Shown: piece after piece, positions 8,321-16,058 of the stretch
Numbering within the stretch: position 1 is the first letter of the stretch
Layout of the letters: each line of letters starts with the position of its first letter
Origin: an uncultured Lentisphaerota bacterium
GTDB taxonomy: Bacteria > Verrucomicrobiota > Kiritimatiellia > RFP12 > UBA1067
NCBI GenBank assembly: GCA_946413265.1
Contig: CAMKJU010000029.1
Location: forward strand, 1 to 39,759
Direction: 5' to 3'
Length of the DNA: 39,759 bases
Notes under the pieces: generated by a model
The model's input: the letters and a program-made list of their open reading frames with translations, nothing else
What the model was told of the DNA's origin: nothing
Database searches by the model: none
Program-made: the position numbers and the translations under genes

Positions 8321-8967
8321 GCTTCGGAATCTTCGGACGATGATTCAATTGCACGGCGAATGTAGGGCCAGTAGGCTCTCGTGTAGACCGCGCATGAATA
8401 GATGTTCAGCACGATTAGAAACGCCTCGACGAGGTAGACTGCTGCCAGCATGGGGCCGTTCCATGCGTCTGGCAGATAGTTGTGGTACGCGAGATACAAG
8501 TAGATGAAACCGGCAGCGGGGAAAGACAGCGCCGTGCGCACTTTTCCCAGCCACATCGCGCTCACGTCCGCATGGTACGTGCTAGCAACCGCGCGAAGGA
8601 ACGTGACCCACTGGTCGCGCAGTATGTATAGAACCGTGAAGACCAGCATTACGACCAGATGGACGCGGTTATCGCCCTGTATCCCGATCAGCCATAGCAG
8701 CGTGGGAAAAGAGACGATGAAGAACACCTTGTCCATGAGCGGATCAGCCAACTTCCCAAATGTGGAAACAACCTTCCACCGTCTGGCGAGGCGTCCGTCC
8801 AAGAGGTCGGTGATCCCCGCGAGGAACATGCTGACGCAGGCGGGAATCGTCCACACCCAACTCTGCCGCCATTCAGCCGTCACGGCGAACGCCATGAACG
8901 CAAAGATCAGTGGCACTCGCGAAAACGTGAGCGCGTTTACGAAGAGCGAATGGAAACGCGATTTCAT
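8317..8967 (-). CDS. CDP-alcohol phosphatidyltransferase (PgsA-like)
   Basis: 216 residues with several membrane helices. The full family motif is present: Asp54, Asp57, Gly58, Ala61, Arg62, Gly71, Asp75 and Asp79 in DLLDGRLARR...FGKLADPLMDK. These enzymes transfer a phosphatidyl group from CDP-diacylglycerol to an alcohol, most often glycerol-3-phosphate, at the inner membrane. The acceptor cannot be read from the sequence, so no symbol is given. The ATG overlaps the stop of the zinc-ribbon gene as ATGA, indicating coupling. Confidence 0.9.
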   Translation of the reverse strand: MKSRFHSLFVNALTFSRVPLIFAFMAFAVTAEWRQSWVWTIPACVSMFLAGITDLLDGRLARRWKVVSTFGKLADPLMDKVFFIVSFPTLLWLIGIQGDNRVHLVVMLVFTVLYILRDQWVTFLRAVASTYHADVSAMWLGKVRTALSFPAAGFIYLYLAYHNYLPDAWNGPMLAAVYLVEAFLIVLNIYSCAVYTRAYWPYIRRAIESSSEDSEA

Positions 8968-9563
8968 TCAGCGTCCAACACAGTCCCGTCCACACCATTC
9001 AGCATCTCGCTGTGTGCGGTGTCGCCAATCGTGGCCGAGATGTCGCCTGCAAGACGGCCGATGAGCGCAGCAGACTTGTCGCGCAGCTTCACCTCATTGC
9101 GCGATAGCTCCTTCAGCTCCTCTAGTTGGATCGCGAAGGACTCCAGCAACGCACGGAGCGAATCGCTGCGCATGGTGACGCCGCGCAGCTCGAGCTCAAG
9201 TTCCGCGATGCGTGCCTCGGCGCGCTGAAGGTTGCGGCGCGCGGCGAACAGCTGCTTGAGGATCTCGCCCGGCTCGATGTCGAGGTCGTCGATCTTCATG
9301 CCGTCGGGAATGGGGACAAGCACGGACTCGCCGCAGTTCACGCATTCGATCTGGAGACCGGCGCCGCGGTAGTCGATCGCGAGGTTGTGGCCGCAGTGGG
9401 GACAGTCGAACACGATGTCCGTATCGCGGATCACCGTGCCGCCTTCTTCTTCCGCGTCCGCTTCGGCAAGGGATTCCTCGTCTACGGCGGCGGCATTCTC
9501 ATTGGCAACCTCAGTTGCCGCCGTCGCCTCAAACTCCTCGTTGTTCTCTTCTGGTTCCGCCAT
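8964..9563 (-). CDS. Zinc-ribbon, acidic, coiled-coil hypothetical protein
   Basis: 199 residues. The first 45 are acidic and low in complexity (Glu/Ala-rich). A zinc ribbon follows with Cys54-x2-Cys57 and Cys74-x2-Cys77 (FDCPHCGHN and IECVNCGES). The rest is a probable coiled coil (QLFAARRNLQRAEARIAELELEL). Start ATG has a strong AGGAGG site. It is coupled by ATGA to the phosphatidyltransferase. Function unknown; the ribbon resembles those of other bacterial membrane or regulatory proteins of this kind. Confidence 0.75.
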   Translation of the reverse strand: MAEPEENNEEFEATAATEVANENAAAVDEESLAEADAEEEGGTVIRDTDIVFDCPHCGHNLAIDYRGAGLQIECVNCGESVLVPIPDGMKIDDLDIEPGEILKQLFAARRNLQRAEARIAELELELRGVTMRSDSLRALLESFAIQLEELKELSRNEVKLRDKSAALIGRLAGDISATIGDTAHSEMLNGVDGTVLDAE

Positions 9564-9588
9564 TTTGGCCTCCTATGGTGTTTCGTGT

Positions 9589-9594
9589 ATTATA
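9589..9594 (-). promoter_or_regulatory. -10 box of the zinc-ribbon/phosphatidyltransferase operon
   Basis: TATAAT at 9594-9589 on the minus strand, 25 bases before the ATG at 9563, with AGGAGG in between. No convincing -35 was found. Confidence 0.45.
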
Positions 9595-9634
9595 GAACAA
9601 AGACCGCCGAAGCGCAAGCCTCGGCTCGCCGCCG

Positions 9635-10531
9635 TCAGTGGAAACATGCATGTCGAACTGCGCCTGTCACAATGGCAGGCGGGTTTTCGGCGCGGCAGCG
9701 GTCGTCGGCGAACGCACAACGCGGCGCGAAGGCGCAGCCGTCCGGCCACTGGTCGGGCGGAGGGACCGTGCCCGGGATGTCCGCGAGCGGAGCGTCGCGC
9801 GGAGCGTCTAGGGCCGGCACGGCCGCGAGCAGTCCCCGCGTATATGGATGGCGGGGGTTGGCGAGCACTTCAAGGACAGGTCCAGACTCCACGATCTGCC
9901 CCGCGTACATCACGTTGACCTCGTCCATGCGCCCCGCGACGAGTCCGAGGTTGTGCGTGATGAGAAGCACCGCCATACCGGTTTCCGCAGCGAGGGAGTC
10001 GATGAGCTCAAGCACCTGTTTCTGCGTGGTCACGTCTAGTGCCGTAGTGGGCTCGTCGGCGACTAGCAGGTCCGGCGCGGCGGCGAGCGCCATCGCGATC
10101 ATCGCGCGCTGCTGCTGTCCGCCGGAAAGTTCGCACGGGTAGGCGTGCGCGGCGCGTCTGGGATCGGGCAGACCCGTTCGCGCGAGCAGCTCCACCGCCC
10201 TTTCCTCGGCAGCGGACTTGGACATTCCCTTCGGCAGTGCCTCGCGTATCTGCGCGGAGATGCGCATCACGGGGTTGAGGGAGTCGGACGGATTCTGGAA
10301 CACGTAGGAGATGCGTCTCCCCGTGAACGTCTCCGTGCCGGAGATGTACGCGCTGTCGGTGGGCGGCAGATGCGCGAGCGACAGCGCCGTGAGCGACTTG
10401 CCGCAACCAGATTCGCCCACAAGGGCCACCCTTCCGTGTTCAGGCACGGAAAAACTTACGTCCCGCACGGGCACCGTCTCGTGTCCGCCGCGGCGAAACG
10501 CAATACGCAGATTCTTAACTTCCAAGAGCAT
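9635..10531 (-). CDS. Oligopeptide/dipeptide ABC transporter ATP-binding protein (OppD type)
   Basis: 298 residues. Walker A GESGCGKS (39-46), Q-loop in SYVFQNPSDSLNP, signature ELSGGQQQRAMIAMALA, Walker B DLLVADEPTTALD, and switch His in ITHNLG. The C-terminal oligo_HPY region PRHPYTRGLLAAVP with CAFAPRCAFADDRCR is typical of OppD/DppD. It would power peptide or nickel import, but no permease, binding protein or OppF partner is adjacent. The start MLLEVKNL is chosen because the family begins there; an in-frame GTG at 10576 lies upstream of the likely promoter. No Shine-Dalgarno precedes the ATG. Confidence 0.92.
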   Translation of the reverse strand: MLLEVKNLRIAFRRGGHETVPVRDVSFSVPEHGRVALVGESGCGKSLTALSLAHLPPTDSAYISGTETFTGRRISYVFQNPSDSLNPVMRISAQIREALPKGMSKSAAEERAVELLARTGLPDPRRAAHAYPCELSGGQQQRAMIAMALAAAPDLLVADEPTTALDVTTQKQVLELIDSLAAETGMAVLLITHNLGLVAGRMDEVNVMYAGQIVESGPVLEVLANPRHPYTRGLLAAVPALDAPRDAPLADIPGTVPPPDQWPDGCAFAPRCAFADDRCRAENPPAIVTGAVRHACFH

Positions 10532-10537
10532 GTGAGA

Positions 10538-10546
10538 ATTATACCA
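10538..10546 (-). promoter_or_regulatory. Extended -10 promoter predicting a leaderless ABC ATPase transcript
   Basis: TGG-TATAAT on the minus strand, with the hexamer ending only 6 bases before the ATG at 10531. Transcription would begin at or within one or two bases of the start codon. No Shine-Dalgarno can fit in that space. Confidence 0.55.
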
Positions 10547-10578
10547 TGATTTGCGTGCGCTTTCAATCCCCGACACGC

Positions 10579-12777
10579 TTAGCGCTCCATTTCAAAGACG
10601 ATTTCGCCGCCGGCGACGATATCGGCGTGGCGGATGACCGCCCCTTCTAGGGTATTTCCGTTGAGTTTGACGGACTCGACGTACTTGTTCAGACGCGAGA
10701 GGTTGCGCGCCACGACGCGGAACGTCTTGCCGCTCGGCATCGCCACGCGCACCTCCGGCAGCTGCGGCGCGCCGAGTACGTAATCGCCCCCGCACGGGTT
10801 GAACGGATAGAACCCCATCGCGGCGAACACGTACCACGCGCTCATCTGCCCGCAGTCGTCGTTGCCGCAGAGTCCGCCCGGTTTCGCACCGTAGAAGCGT
10901 TCGCACACGTTTCGCACCAAGTCCGCCGTGCGGCGTGGATGCCCCGCAAGCGTGTACAAGTACGCCACGTGGTGACTAGGCTCGTTGCCATGCGCGTACT
11001 GTCCGATTAGCCCCGTCACATCGCCCACGAAGCCCATGCCGTCGGTGCGCTCCGGCTGGACGAAGAGGAAGTTCAGCTTCTGCACGAACGAAGGACGTCC
11101 TCCCATCACCTCAATGAGTCCCTTTGGATCATGCAGCACATGCCAAGTGTACTGGAAGGCGTTGCCCTCCGTGTAGTCGTATGCCGTGTCGGCGTCATAT
11201 CCGCCTAAGCGAAACGGATTAAATGGAAATCGCCAACGGCCATCCGAGTCCTTGCCGCGCATAAATCCGCTTTCCTGGTCGAACACGTTCTTCCAGTAGT
11301 TCGCTCGCCTCCTGAAGAACGCCTCGTCGCCGCGCGCAAGTGCCTGACAGAACTCCGCCGCGCACCAGTCGTCAAAGCAGCACTCAAGCGTGCGGCTCAC
11401 GCTCTCGCCGATGATCTTGTCGTACGGGTAGTAGCCGTGGCGGTCGTAGAGATGCCAGTCCTCCTTGATCTTGCGGCGCCCGAACGGGTCTGCGTGCGTG
11501 ACGGTGAGCGAGTTCGTAACGGCCTCAAAGGCGAGGTCCACGTCGAATCCGCGGAAGCCCTTTTTGTAGGCATCCACGATCACCGGCACGGAGTGGTTGC
11601 CGATCATGTAGTACGATTCCCAGCCGAAGTACGGACCCACGGGGAGAAAGCCAAGCGTACGGTAATGGCAGAGCATCGAGTTGACGAAGCCGTTCACGCG
11701 TTCGGGAACGGCGATTGTGTAGAACGGATGCGCCGCGCGGAAGGTGTCCCAGAGCGAGAAGCCGGTGTAGTATGCGCCGTCCTTCGCCGTGGCGACCTTG
11801 GCGTCCCCGCCCCGGTAGCGTCCGTCGACGTCGGCAATGTCGTTAGGCTGTATGAAGAGGTGGTAGAGCGCGGTGTAGAACGTCGTGCGCTGCTCGTCCG
11901 TGGCACCTGGCACCTCGAAGCGGCCTAGTAGCGTACGCCACCGCGTCCGCGCCGCATCGCGGATTTCCTCGAAGGACTTTCCCTCCGCCTCGGCGGCGTA
12001 GTTCTTCGCCGCGCCTTCCTCGTCTACCGTGGAGATCGCCGCCTTCGCGACGAGCGGCGCGCCTGAAGCGAACTCCAGCACCCAGCGCTCGCCCTTCTCC
12101 TGCGGATCCGATTTGGGTAGGAGACGCGCGCTCGTCCAAGGACGGTCGAACACGACTTTCCAGAAAACGCTGCGCCTGAGCCACGCATGGGTACGGCGTC
12201 CGCCGACAATCGCATTCTGCGCCGCATCAAGCCGATTAGAGAACTCCACGACGGCGCCAGACATGTCGCTTGCGTTGACCCACTGCAAATCGACGAGCAG
12301 CTTCACGGGCTTCCCCGCGGAGTACGTGTAACGGTGTACGCCCACTCGCGGCGTGGAGGTCAGCTCCACCTTCACCCCGGTGTTCGTGAGGGCGACCGTG
12401 TAGTATCCGGGACGCCCTTGTTCCGTGCGGAAGTCTTTCGCAAGACGCCACGTGCGCGGATCGGGAGAGAGGAAGTCGTCCGTGAACGGCAACAGACGCA
12501 CATCCTCAAGGTCAGGACAACCCGTGCCGCTCAGATGCGTCTGGGAAAATCCGTAAATGCATGGATCTTCCCATACGTAGCCGGAACAGTGGTCCCAGTC
12601 GCACAGGCCCGTATCCGGACTCACCTGCACCAGCGAGAACGGACACGTCGCCCCGGGAAACGTGTGCCCCCTGTACGAACTGCCGATCAGCGTGTCTACC
12701 GCGTCAAGAGGGTCGGCGGCGAACGCCATAGCCGCCGTAATGGCAATGGCAGCGGAGAGCTTCAGTCGGAGATTCAT
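10579..12777 (-). CDS. GH92 family alpha-mannosidase, secreted
   Basis: 732 residues with a signal peptide (MNLRLKLSAAIAITAAMAFA). GH92 enzymes are calcium-dependent exo-alpha-mannosidases that trim host or yeast N-glycans. Family hallmarks appear in order: VDTLIGSSYRGHTFPGATCPFSLVQVSPDTG near the N-terminus, FSQTHLSGTGC, LWDTFRAAHPFYTI, MIGNHSVPVIVDAY, DYTEGNAFQYTW, GNEPSHHVAYLY and the closing GLCGNDDCGQMSAWYVFAAMG. Length is normal. Its ATG overlaps the stop of the RNA methyltransferase as ATGA, an odd partnership. Linkage specificity cannot be read from the sequence. Confidence 0.93.
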   Translation of the reverse strand: MNLRLKLSAAIAITAAMAFAADPLDAVDTLIGSSYRGHTFPGATCPFSLVQVSPDTGLCDWDHCSGYVWEDPCIYGFSQTHLSGTGCPDLEDVRLLPFTDDFLSPDPRTWRLAKDFRTEQGRPGYYTVALTNTGVKVELTSTPRVGVHRYTYSAGKPVKLLVDLQWVNASDMSGAVVEFSNRLDAAQNAIVGGRRTHAWLRRSVFWKVVFDRPWTSARLLPKSDPQEKGERWVLEFASGAPLVAKAAISTVDEEGAAKNYAAEAEGKSFEEIRDAARTRWRTLLGRFEVPGATDEQRTTFYTALYHLFIQPNDIADVDGRYRGGDAKVATAKDGAYYTGFSLWDTFRAAHPFYTIAVPERVNGFVNSMLCHYRTLGFLPVGPYFGWESYYMIGNHSVPVIVDAYKKGFRGFDVDLAFEAVTNSLTVTHADPFGRRKIKEDWHLYDRHGYYPYDKIIGESVSRTLECCFDDWCAAEFCQALARGDEAFFRRRANYWKNVFDQESGFMRGKDSDGRWRFPFNPFRLGGYDADTAYDYTEGNAFQYTWHVLHDPKGLIEVMGGRPSFVQKLNFLFVQPERTDGMGFVGDVTGLIGQYAHGNEPSHHVAYLYTLAGHPRRTADLVRNVCERFYGAKPGGLCGNDDCGQMSAWYVFAAMGFYPFNPCGGDYVLGAPQLPEVRVAMPSGKTFRVVARNLSRLNKYVESVKLNGNTLEGAVIRHADIVAGGEIVFEMER

Positions 12778-13994
12778 TTTGCTGATCTCTTTTGAAGGAC
12801 TACGAGCGTCTCAAAGCGCGCGGTGCGAGGGAATAGATCGAAGAGCTTCACGCGCGAAATGTCGTAGGTGCGCGTGAGCACGGCGAGGTCGCGCGTGAGC
12901 GTAGCCGGGTCGCACGACACGTAGAGGATGCGCGGGGCGGGCAGACGCGCAAGCCACGGGGCGACGTTCGGTTCGAGTCCGCCGCGAGGCGGATCTACAA
13001 TCACCGTGTGGTGCGAACCCGCCTTGATGCGCGTGAGACTGCCGCCCACGCGCTCGCAGAAGAAGTTCGCAGGGATGCCTAGCGCCGCCGCGTTCTTCTT
13101 CGCGCAGGCGACAGCGGCGCGCCCGCTCTCGATGCCCACGAGGCGGATGGGGTCGGACATTGACGCCTTTGCGGCATGAGCGCAGCAGAGTCCGAACACG
13201 CCTACGCCGCAGTAGAGATCGAGTACATGCGGGGCTGTGTCGATACCAGACGCATACTCGTCACGCACGGCCGCCACGAGCCTGTCGGCCATCTGAGGAT
13301 TGACTTGGTAGAAGCCGTCTGCCGACACGGCGAACTTCAGCCCGGCCGTCTGCTCGCACAACTCAAGGTTAGCAGGCGGCTCGCCGAGCCACCACTTCAC
13401 GCCGTCGCGTGCGGTGTGGCGAATCGTCACGTTGTCCGCCGCCTTCGCGCTCTGGCGCACGGCTCGCGCGCCCTGCGTGAGGAGCGTGAACACCGCCGAG
13501 CGGATGGCGGGAAGCGCCGCGTTGATCGCAGGACACGCCAGCGGGTCCTGCGTCACGTCCACCACGCGGTGGTCGGGCTCTTCGCGGTATCCGAGCACCC
13601 ACTTGCCGTGCTGGCGCTCCGTGTGGTACACCACCTTGTTGCGGTAAGTGGTCGGCGCGACGGCGTGAACGACCTCAAGCGGCAACACCGTGTGCGCCAC
13701 CTTCCAGAGAAAGTTCTCGAGCTGGTCCTGCTTGAAGCGGATTTCGGCGGAGTACGCAACATCGGCATACACCATGCCTGGAACGGTCGGTCCAGTCTCG
13801 GAGAGCCTTTCTGGAATCGGCTCCTCTATGTTCACGAGACGCGTCTTGACGAAACGCTTCTTCTGCTCTACGATTTCGGCCTTCACCGTCTCGCCCGCGT
13901 ACGCGCCCGGTACGAACGCCACGCGCCCGTCGCCGAGGCGTCCGAGTCCGTCGCCACCGTAGACGGACTTCTCGATTTTCAGTGTCACTGTCAT
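12774..13994 (-). CDS. RlmD/TrmA-family RNA (uracil-5-)-methyltransferase
   Basis: 406 residues. It probably transfers a methyl group from SAM to C5 of a uridine in rRNA or tRNA. An N-terminal TRAM-like OB segment (LKIEKSVYGGDGLGRLGDGRVAFVPGA) is followed by the Rossmann domain with VLDLYCGVGVFGLCCAH, IVDPPRGGLEP and the catalytic cysteine in ILYVSCDPATLTRDL. A Glu in the final RFETLVVL fits the general base. The four-cysteine [4Fe-4S] motif of RlmD is missing from the segment after the TRAM domain; only one cysteine (LACPAI) remains. Target position is therefore uncertain. Confidence 0.87.
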   Translation of the reverse strand: MTVTLKIEKSVYGGDGLGRLGDGRVAFVPGAYAGETVKAEIVEQKKRFVKTRLVNIEEPIPERLSETGPTVPGMVYADVAYSAEIRFKQDQLENFLWKVAHTVLPLEVVHAVAPTTYRNKVVYHTERQHGKWVLGYREEPDHRVVDVTQDPLACPAINAALPAIRSAVFTLLTQGARAVRQSAKAADNVTIRHTARDGVKWWLGEPPANLELCEQTAGLKFAVSADGFYQVNPQMADRLVAAVRDEYASGIDTAPHVLDLYCGVGVFGLCCAHAAKASMSDPIRLVGIESGRAAVACAKKNAAALGIPANFFCERVGGSLTRIKAGSHHTVIVDPPRGGLEPNVAPWLARLPAPRILYVSCDPATLTRDLAVLTRTYDISRVKLFDLFPRTARFETLVVLQKRSAK

Positions 13995-14049
13995 CTGATG
14001 CCTTTCCGCTACCCGTCATGGGGCGCTAGAACTTTTTCTCCGTGGCACA

Positions 14050-14078
14050 AAGATACCAAATCCAAGCGCAGAGGGCAA
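14050..14078 (-). promoter_or_regulatory. Possible promoter of the methyltransferase-GH92 pair
   Basis: TTGCCC (14078-14073), 17 bases, then TATCTT (14055-14050) preceded by TGG. It lies about 55 bases before the ATG at 13994. Moderate match only. Confidence 0.35.
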
Positions 14079-14094
14079 GTCTACTCCGCAAGTC

Positions 14095-14138
14095 AGATAA
14101 AAAGCCAAACGCCCCCGGCAGACAAATGCCGGAGGCGT
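14095..14138 (-). terminator. Rho-independent terminator of gdhA
   Basis: On the minus strand an 11-12 base GC-rich stem with one mismatch (arms 14127-14138 and 14109-14120, loop GACAAA on the plus strand) is followed by TTTGGCTTTTTAT. It lies just beyond a second hairpin that begins at the gdhA stop. Confidence 0.75.
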
Positions 14139-14145
14139 CCGTGAC

Positions 14146-14167
14146 GGAATCCGCCGTAGCGGATTCC
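14146..14167 (-). other. Perfect hairpin directly after the gdhA stop
   Basis: GGAATCCGC / GCGGATTCC, 9 base pairs with a 4-base loop, starting one base after the stop codon. There is no U-tract of its own. It could protect the 3' end or assist the terminator that follows. Confidence 0.6.
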
Positions 14168-14168
14168 C

Positions 14169-15542
14169 TTAGCACACGCCCTGGGCGACCATGGCGTCGG
14201 CGACCTTCACGAAGCCGGCGATGTTCGCGCCCATCACGTAGTTGCCCTTGTCGCCGTACTTCGCGGCGGCTTCCCAGGCGTTGTCGTGGATGGACTTCAT
14301 GATGCCCTTGAGCTTGGAGTCCACCTCCTCGGCCGTCCAGCTGAGGCGCTCCGAGTTCTGCGACATCTCGAGGCCCGACGTGGCCACGCCGCCGGCGTTC
14401 GACGCCTTGCCCGGGGAGTACATGATCTTGGCCTTGAGGAACGCCGCGATCGCGTCCGGGGTGGACGGCATGTTCGCGCCTTCGCCCACGAGCGTGCAGC
14501 CGTGCTTGAGCAGGTACTCGGCGTCCTTGCCGTTCAGCTCGTTCTGGCGGGCGCACGGGAACGCCGCGTCGATCTTGTCCGCAATCTGCCAGCTGTTCTT
14601 GCCGGCGAAGAACTTGACGGCCTTCGTCTTCTTCGCGAAGTCGGCGAGCTCGCCGCGCTTGACGGTCTTGAGGACCATGATGTCCTTGAGCATCTTCTCC
14701 GTGATGCCGCTTTCGCAGAAGATCGCGCCGGAGCGGTCGGAGAGCGTCATCACGGTCGCGCCGAGCTTCATCAGCTTCTGCGCGGCGAAGCTCGCCACGT
14801 TGCCCGAACCGGAGATCACGCACTTCTTGCCCTCGAACTTCTCGCCGCGCATGGCGAGCATGTTCTCGGCGAAGTAGATGTCGCCGTAGCCGGTCGCCTC
14901 CGGACGGATCAGCGAGCCGCCGAAGGAGAGACCCTTGCCCGTGAGGACGCCCGTCCACTCGTTCGCGAGGCGCTTGTACTGTCCGAATAGGTAGCCGATC
15001 TCGCGGCCGCCCACGTTCATGTCGCCCGCCGGCACGTCCGTATCGGGGCCGATGTGGCGGAAGAGCTCGGTCATGAAGCTCTGGCAGAAGCGCATCACCT
15101 CGGCGTCGCTGCAACGCTTGCCGGGGGTGTGCGGGCTCTGCTTCGGGTTGAAGTCGGAGCCGCCCTTGCCGCCGCCCATCGGGAGCGTGGTGAGCGAGTT
15201 CTTGAACACCTGCTCGAACGCGAGGAACTTCAGCACGCCCAGATTCACCGTGGGGTCGAAACGCAGGCCGCCCTTGTAGGGGCCGATCGCGCTGTTCATC
15301 TGGATGCGGTAGCCGCGATTCACGCGTACGATGCCCTTGTCGTCCACCCACGGGACGCGGAACATGATCACGCGCTCCGGCTCGACCATGCGCTCAAGAA
15401 TGGCGTTGGCCTCGTACTGCGGGTTCTTCTTGAGAACCGGATCGAGGGTCGTCAGCACTTCATCGACGGCCTGGAGGAATTCCGGCTCATTACCATTGCG
15501 CGCAGCCGTTTCCTTCAGCACGCGCTCGACGTATTTGCTCAT
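14169..15542 (-). CDS. gdhA: Glutamate dehydrogenase (hexameric, NADP-type family)
   Basis: 457 residues, normal for the bacterial hexameric enzyme. It aminates 2-oxoglutarate to glutamate and is the ammonia-assimilation step. The substrate segment GYRIQMNSAIGPYKGGLRF and PMGGGKGGSDFNPK carry the conserved glycines and lysines. FCQSFMTELFRHIGPDTDVPAGD and the nucleotide-binding SGSGNVASFAAQKL follow. Cofactor choice is inferred from family similarity. The start ATG has AAGGAGA. It stands alone, bounded by terminator hairpins downstream and a long leader upstream. Confidence 0.96.
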   Translation of the reverse strand: MSKYVERVLKETAARNGNEPEFLQAVDEVLTTLDPVLKKNPQYEANAILERMVEPERVIMFRVPWVDDKGIVRVNRGYRIQMNSAIGPYKGGLRFDPTVNLGVLKFLAFEQVFKNSLTTLPMGGGKGGSDFNPKQSPHTPGKRCSDAEVMRFCQSFMTELFRHIGPDTDVPAGDMNVGGREIGYLFGQYKRLANEWTGVLTGKGLSFGGSLIRPEATGYGDIYFAENMLAMRGEKFEGKKCVISGSGNVASFAAQKLMKLGATVMTLSDRSGAIFCESGITEKMLKDIMVLKTVKRGELADFAKKTKAVKFFAGKNSWQIADKIDAAFPCARQNELNGKDAEYLLKHGCTLVGEGANMPSTPDAIAAFLKAKIMYSPGKASNAGGVATSGLEMSQNSERLSWTAEEVDSKLKGIMKSIHDNAWEAAAKYGDKGNYVMGANIAGFVKVADAMVAQGVC

Positions 15543-15666
15543 TTTGTTTCTCCTTGACGAGTGGCAACTCCACTCTGTAGAAAGTTATTCAAGCACATTT
15601 CGTGCCATAGTGATTCATCACGCTTTCATCGTCAAATTCTCAATTATGCATCGCGGTTTTACACCT

Positions 15667-15697
15667 TGCGTAAAGCCATCGTAGTATACTTTACGCA
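15667..15697 (-). promoter_or_regulatory. Operator-like inverted repeat over a TATACT box upstream of gdhA
   Basis: TGCGTAAAG (15667-15675) and CTTTACGCA (15689-15697) are perfect 9-base arms with a 13-base spacer. The spacer and right arm include a minus-strand TATACT (15688-15683). The gdhA start lies about 140 bases downstream. No clear -35 is present, so an activator- or repressor-controlled promoter is plausible. Confidence 0.4.
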
Positions 15698-15753
15698 TAA
15701 TGTAAGAAGATTGCAAAACCACACCGCAAGTGGTCACGCTTGTCGCAGCCAAA

Positions 15754-15775
15754 GGTGGGGCGAGCCGCCCCCTAC
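15754..15775 (-). repeat. Single REP-like unit with GTAG foot
   Basis: On the minus strand GTAG (15775-15772) is followed by the hairpin GGGGCG-GCT-CGCCCC (15771-15757). This matches the foot-plus-hairpin plan of the intragenic elements at 1986 and 27454. It lies at the end of the decayed gene fragment. Confidence 0.55.
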
Positions 15776-15920
15776 TCCACCGTCACCCCCACGCCGCCGA
15801 CCTTCTTCTGCGCCATAACCGACACCATCCACCAGCACGCCCGTCACGTTCACAGTCGTCGCCTTCGGCTTACCGCCAACGTCCGCATATGCCTTGAACG
15901 AGCCCTTGAACGTACCGTTC
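15770..15920 (-). pseudogene. Remnant of a secreted-protein C-terminus
   Basis: Minus-strand reading from about 15920 gives NGTFKGSFKAYADVGGKPKA and then TTVNVTGVLVDGVGYGA, a coherent beta-rich sequence with no start codon. The frame then becomes Arg/Gly-rich (EEGRRRGG). A +1-type shift would instead give QKKVGGVGVTVE and a stop at 15775-15773, which looks like the original ending. I read this as a frameshifted, 5'-truncated C-terminal fragment. The parent family is not recognised. A palindrome marks its left (5') boundary and a REP-like unit overlaps its end. Confidence 0.5.
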
Positions 15921-15921
15921 T

Positions 15922-15945
15922 ACTAGGCGTAGTGCAACGCCTAGT
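15922..15945. repeat. 24-base palindrome at the edge of the decayed fragment
   Basis: ACTAGGCGT-AGTGCA-ACGCCTAGT, perfect 9-base arms. Its two CTAG tetramers are 18 bases apart, twice the period of the CTAG array at 38833. Confidence 0.55.
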
Positions 15946-15993
15946 CTATCGCGATATGTGAAGTTGCGGGTAGGAGGCGTGAGATTACGGCGC

Positions 15994-16036
15994 GGAGTAC
16001 AACAAAAGGCGCAGCCCTTAATGGACTGCGCCTTTC
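15994..16036 (-). terminator. Rho-independent terminator after rplL
   Basis: Perfect 10-base stem AAAGGCGCAG/CTGCGCCTTT (16035-16026 with 16014-16005) with an 11-base loop, followed on the minus strand by TTGTTGTAC. It lies 23 bases after the rplL stop and closes the ribosomal operon before any rpoB gene. Confidence 0.8.
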
Positions 16037-16058
16037 GCCGAATCGGAATGTATTCCGC

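Larger units (their letters stand above)
15543..16058. other. Gene-free stretch between gdhA and rplL
   Basis: About 515 bases without an intact gene. From left to right it holds the gdhA leader with a small hairpin at 15559-15575, a probable operator/-10 region at 15667-15697, a REP-like unit at 15754-15775, a decayed C-terminal gene fragment, a 24-base palindrome at 15922-15945, and the rplL terminator at 16005-16035. Confidence 0.7.
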
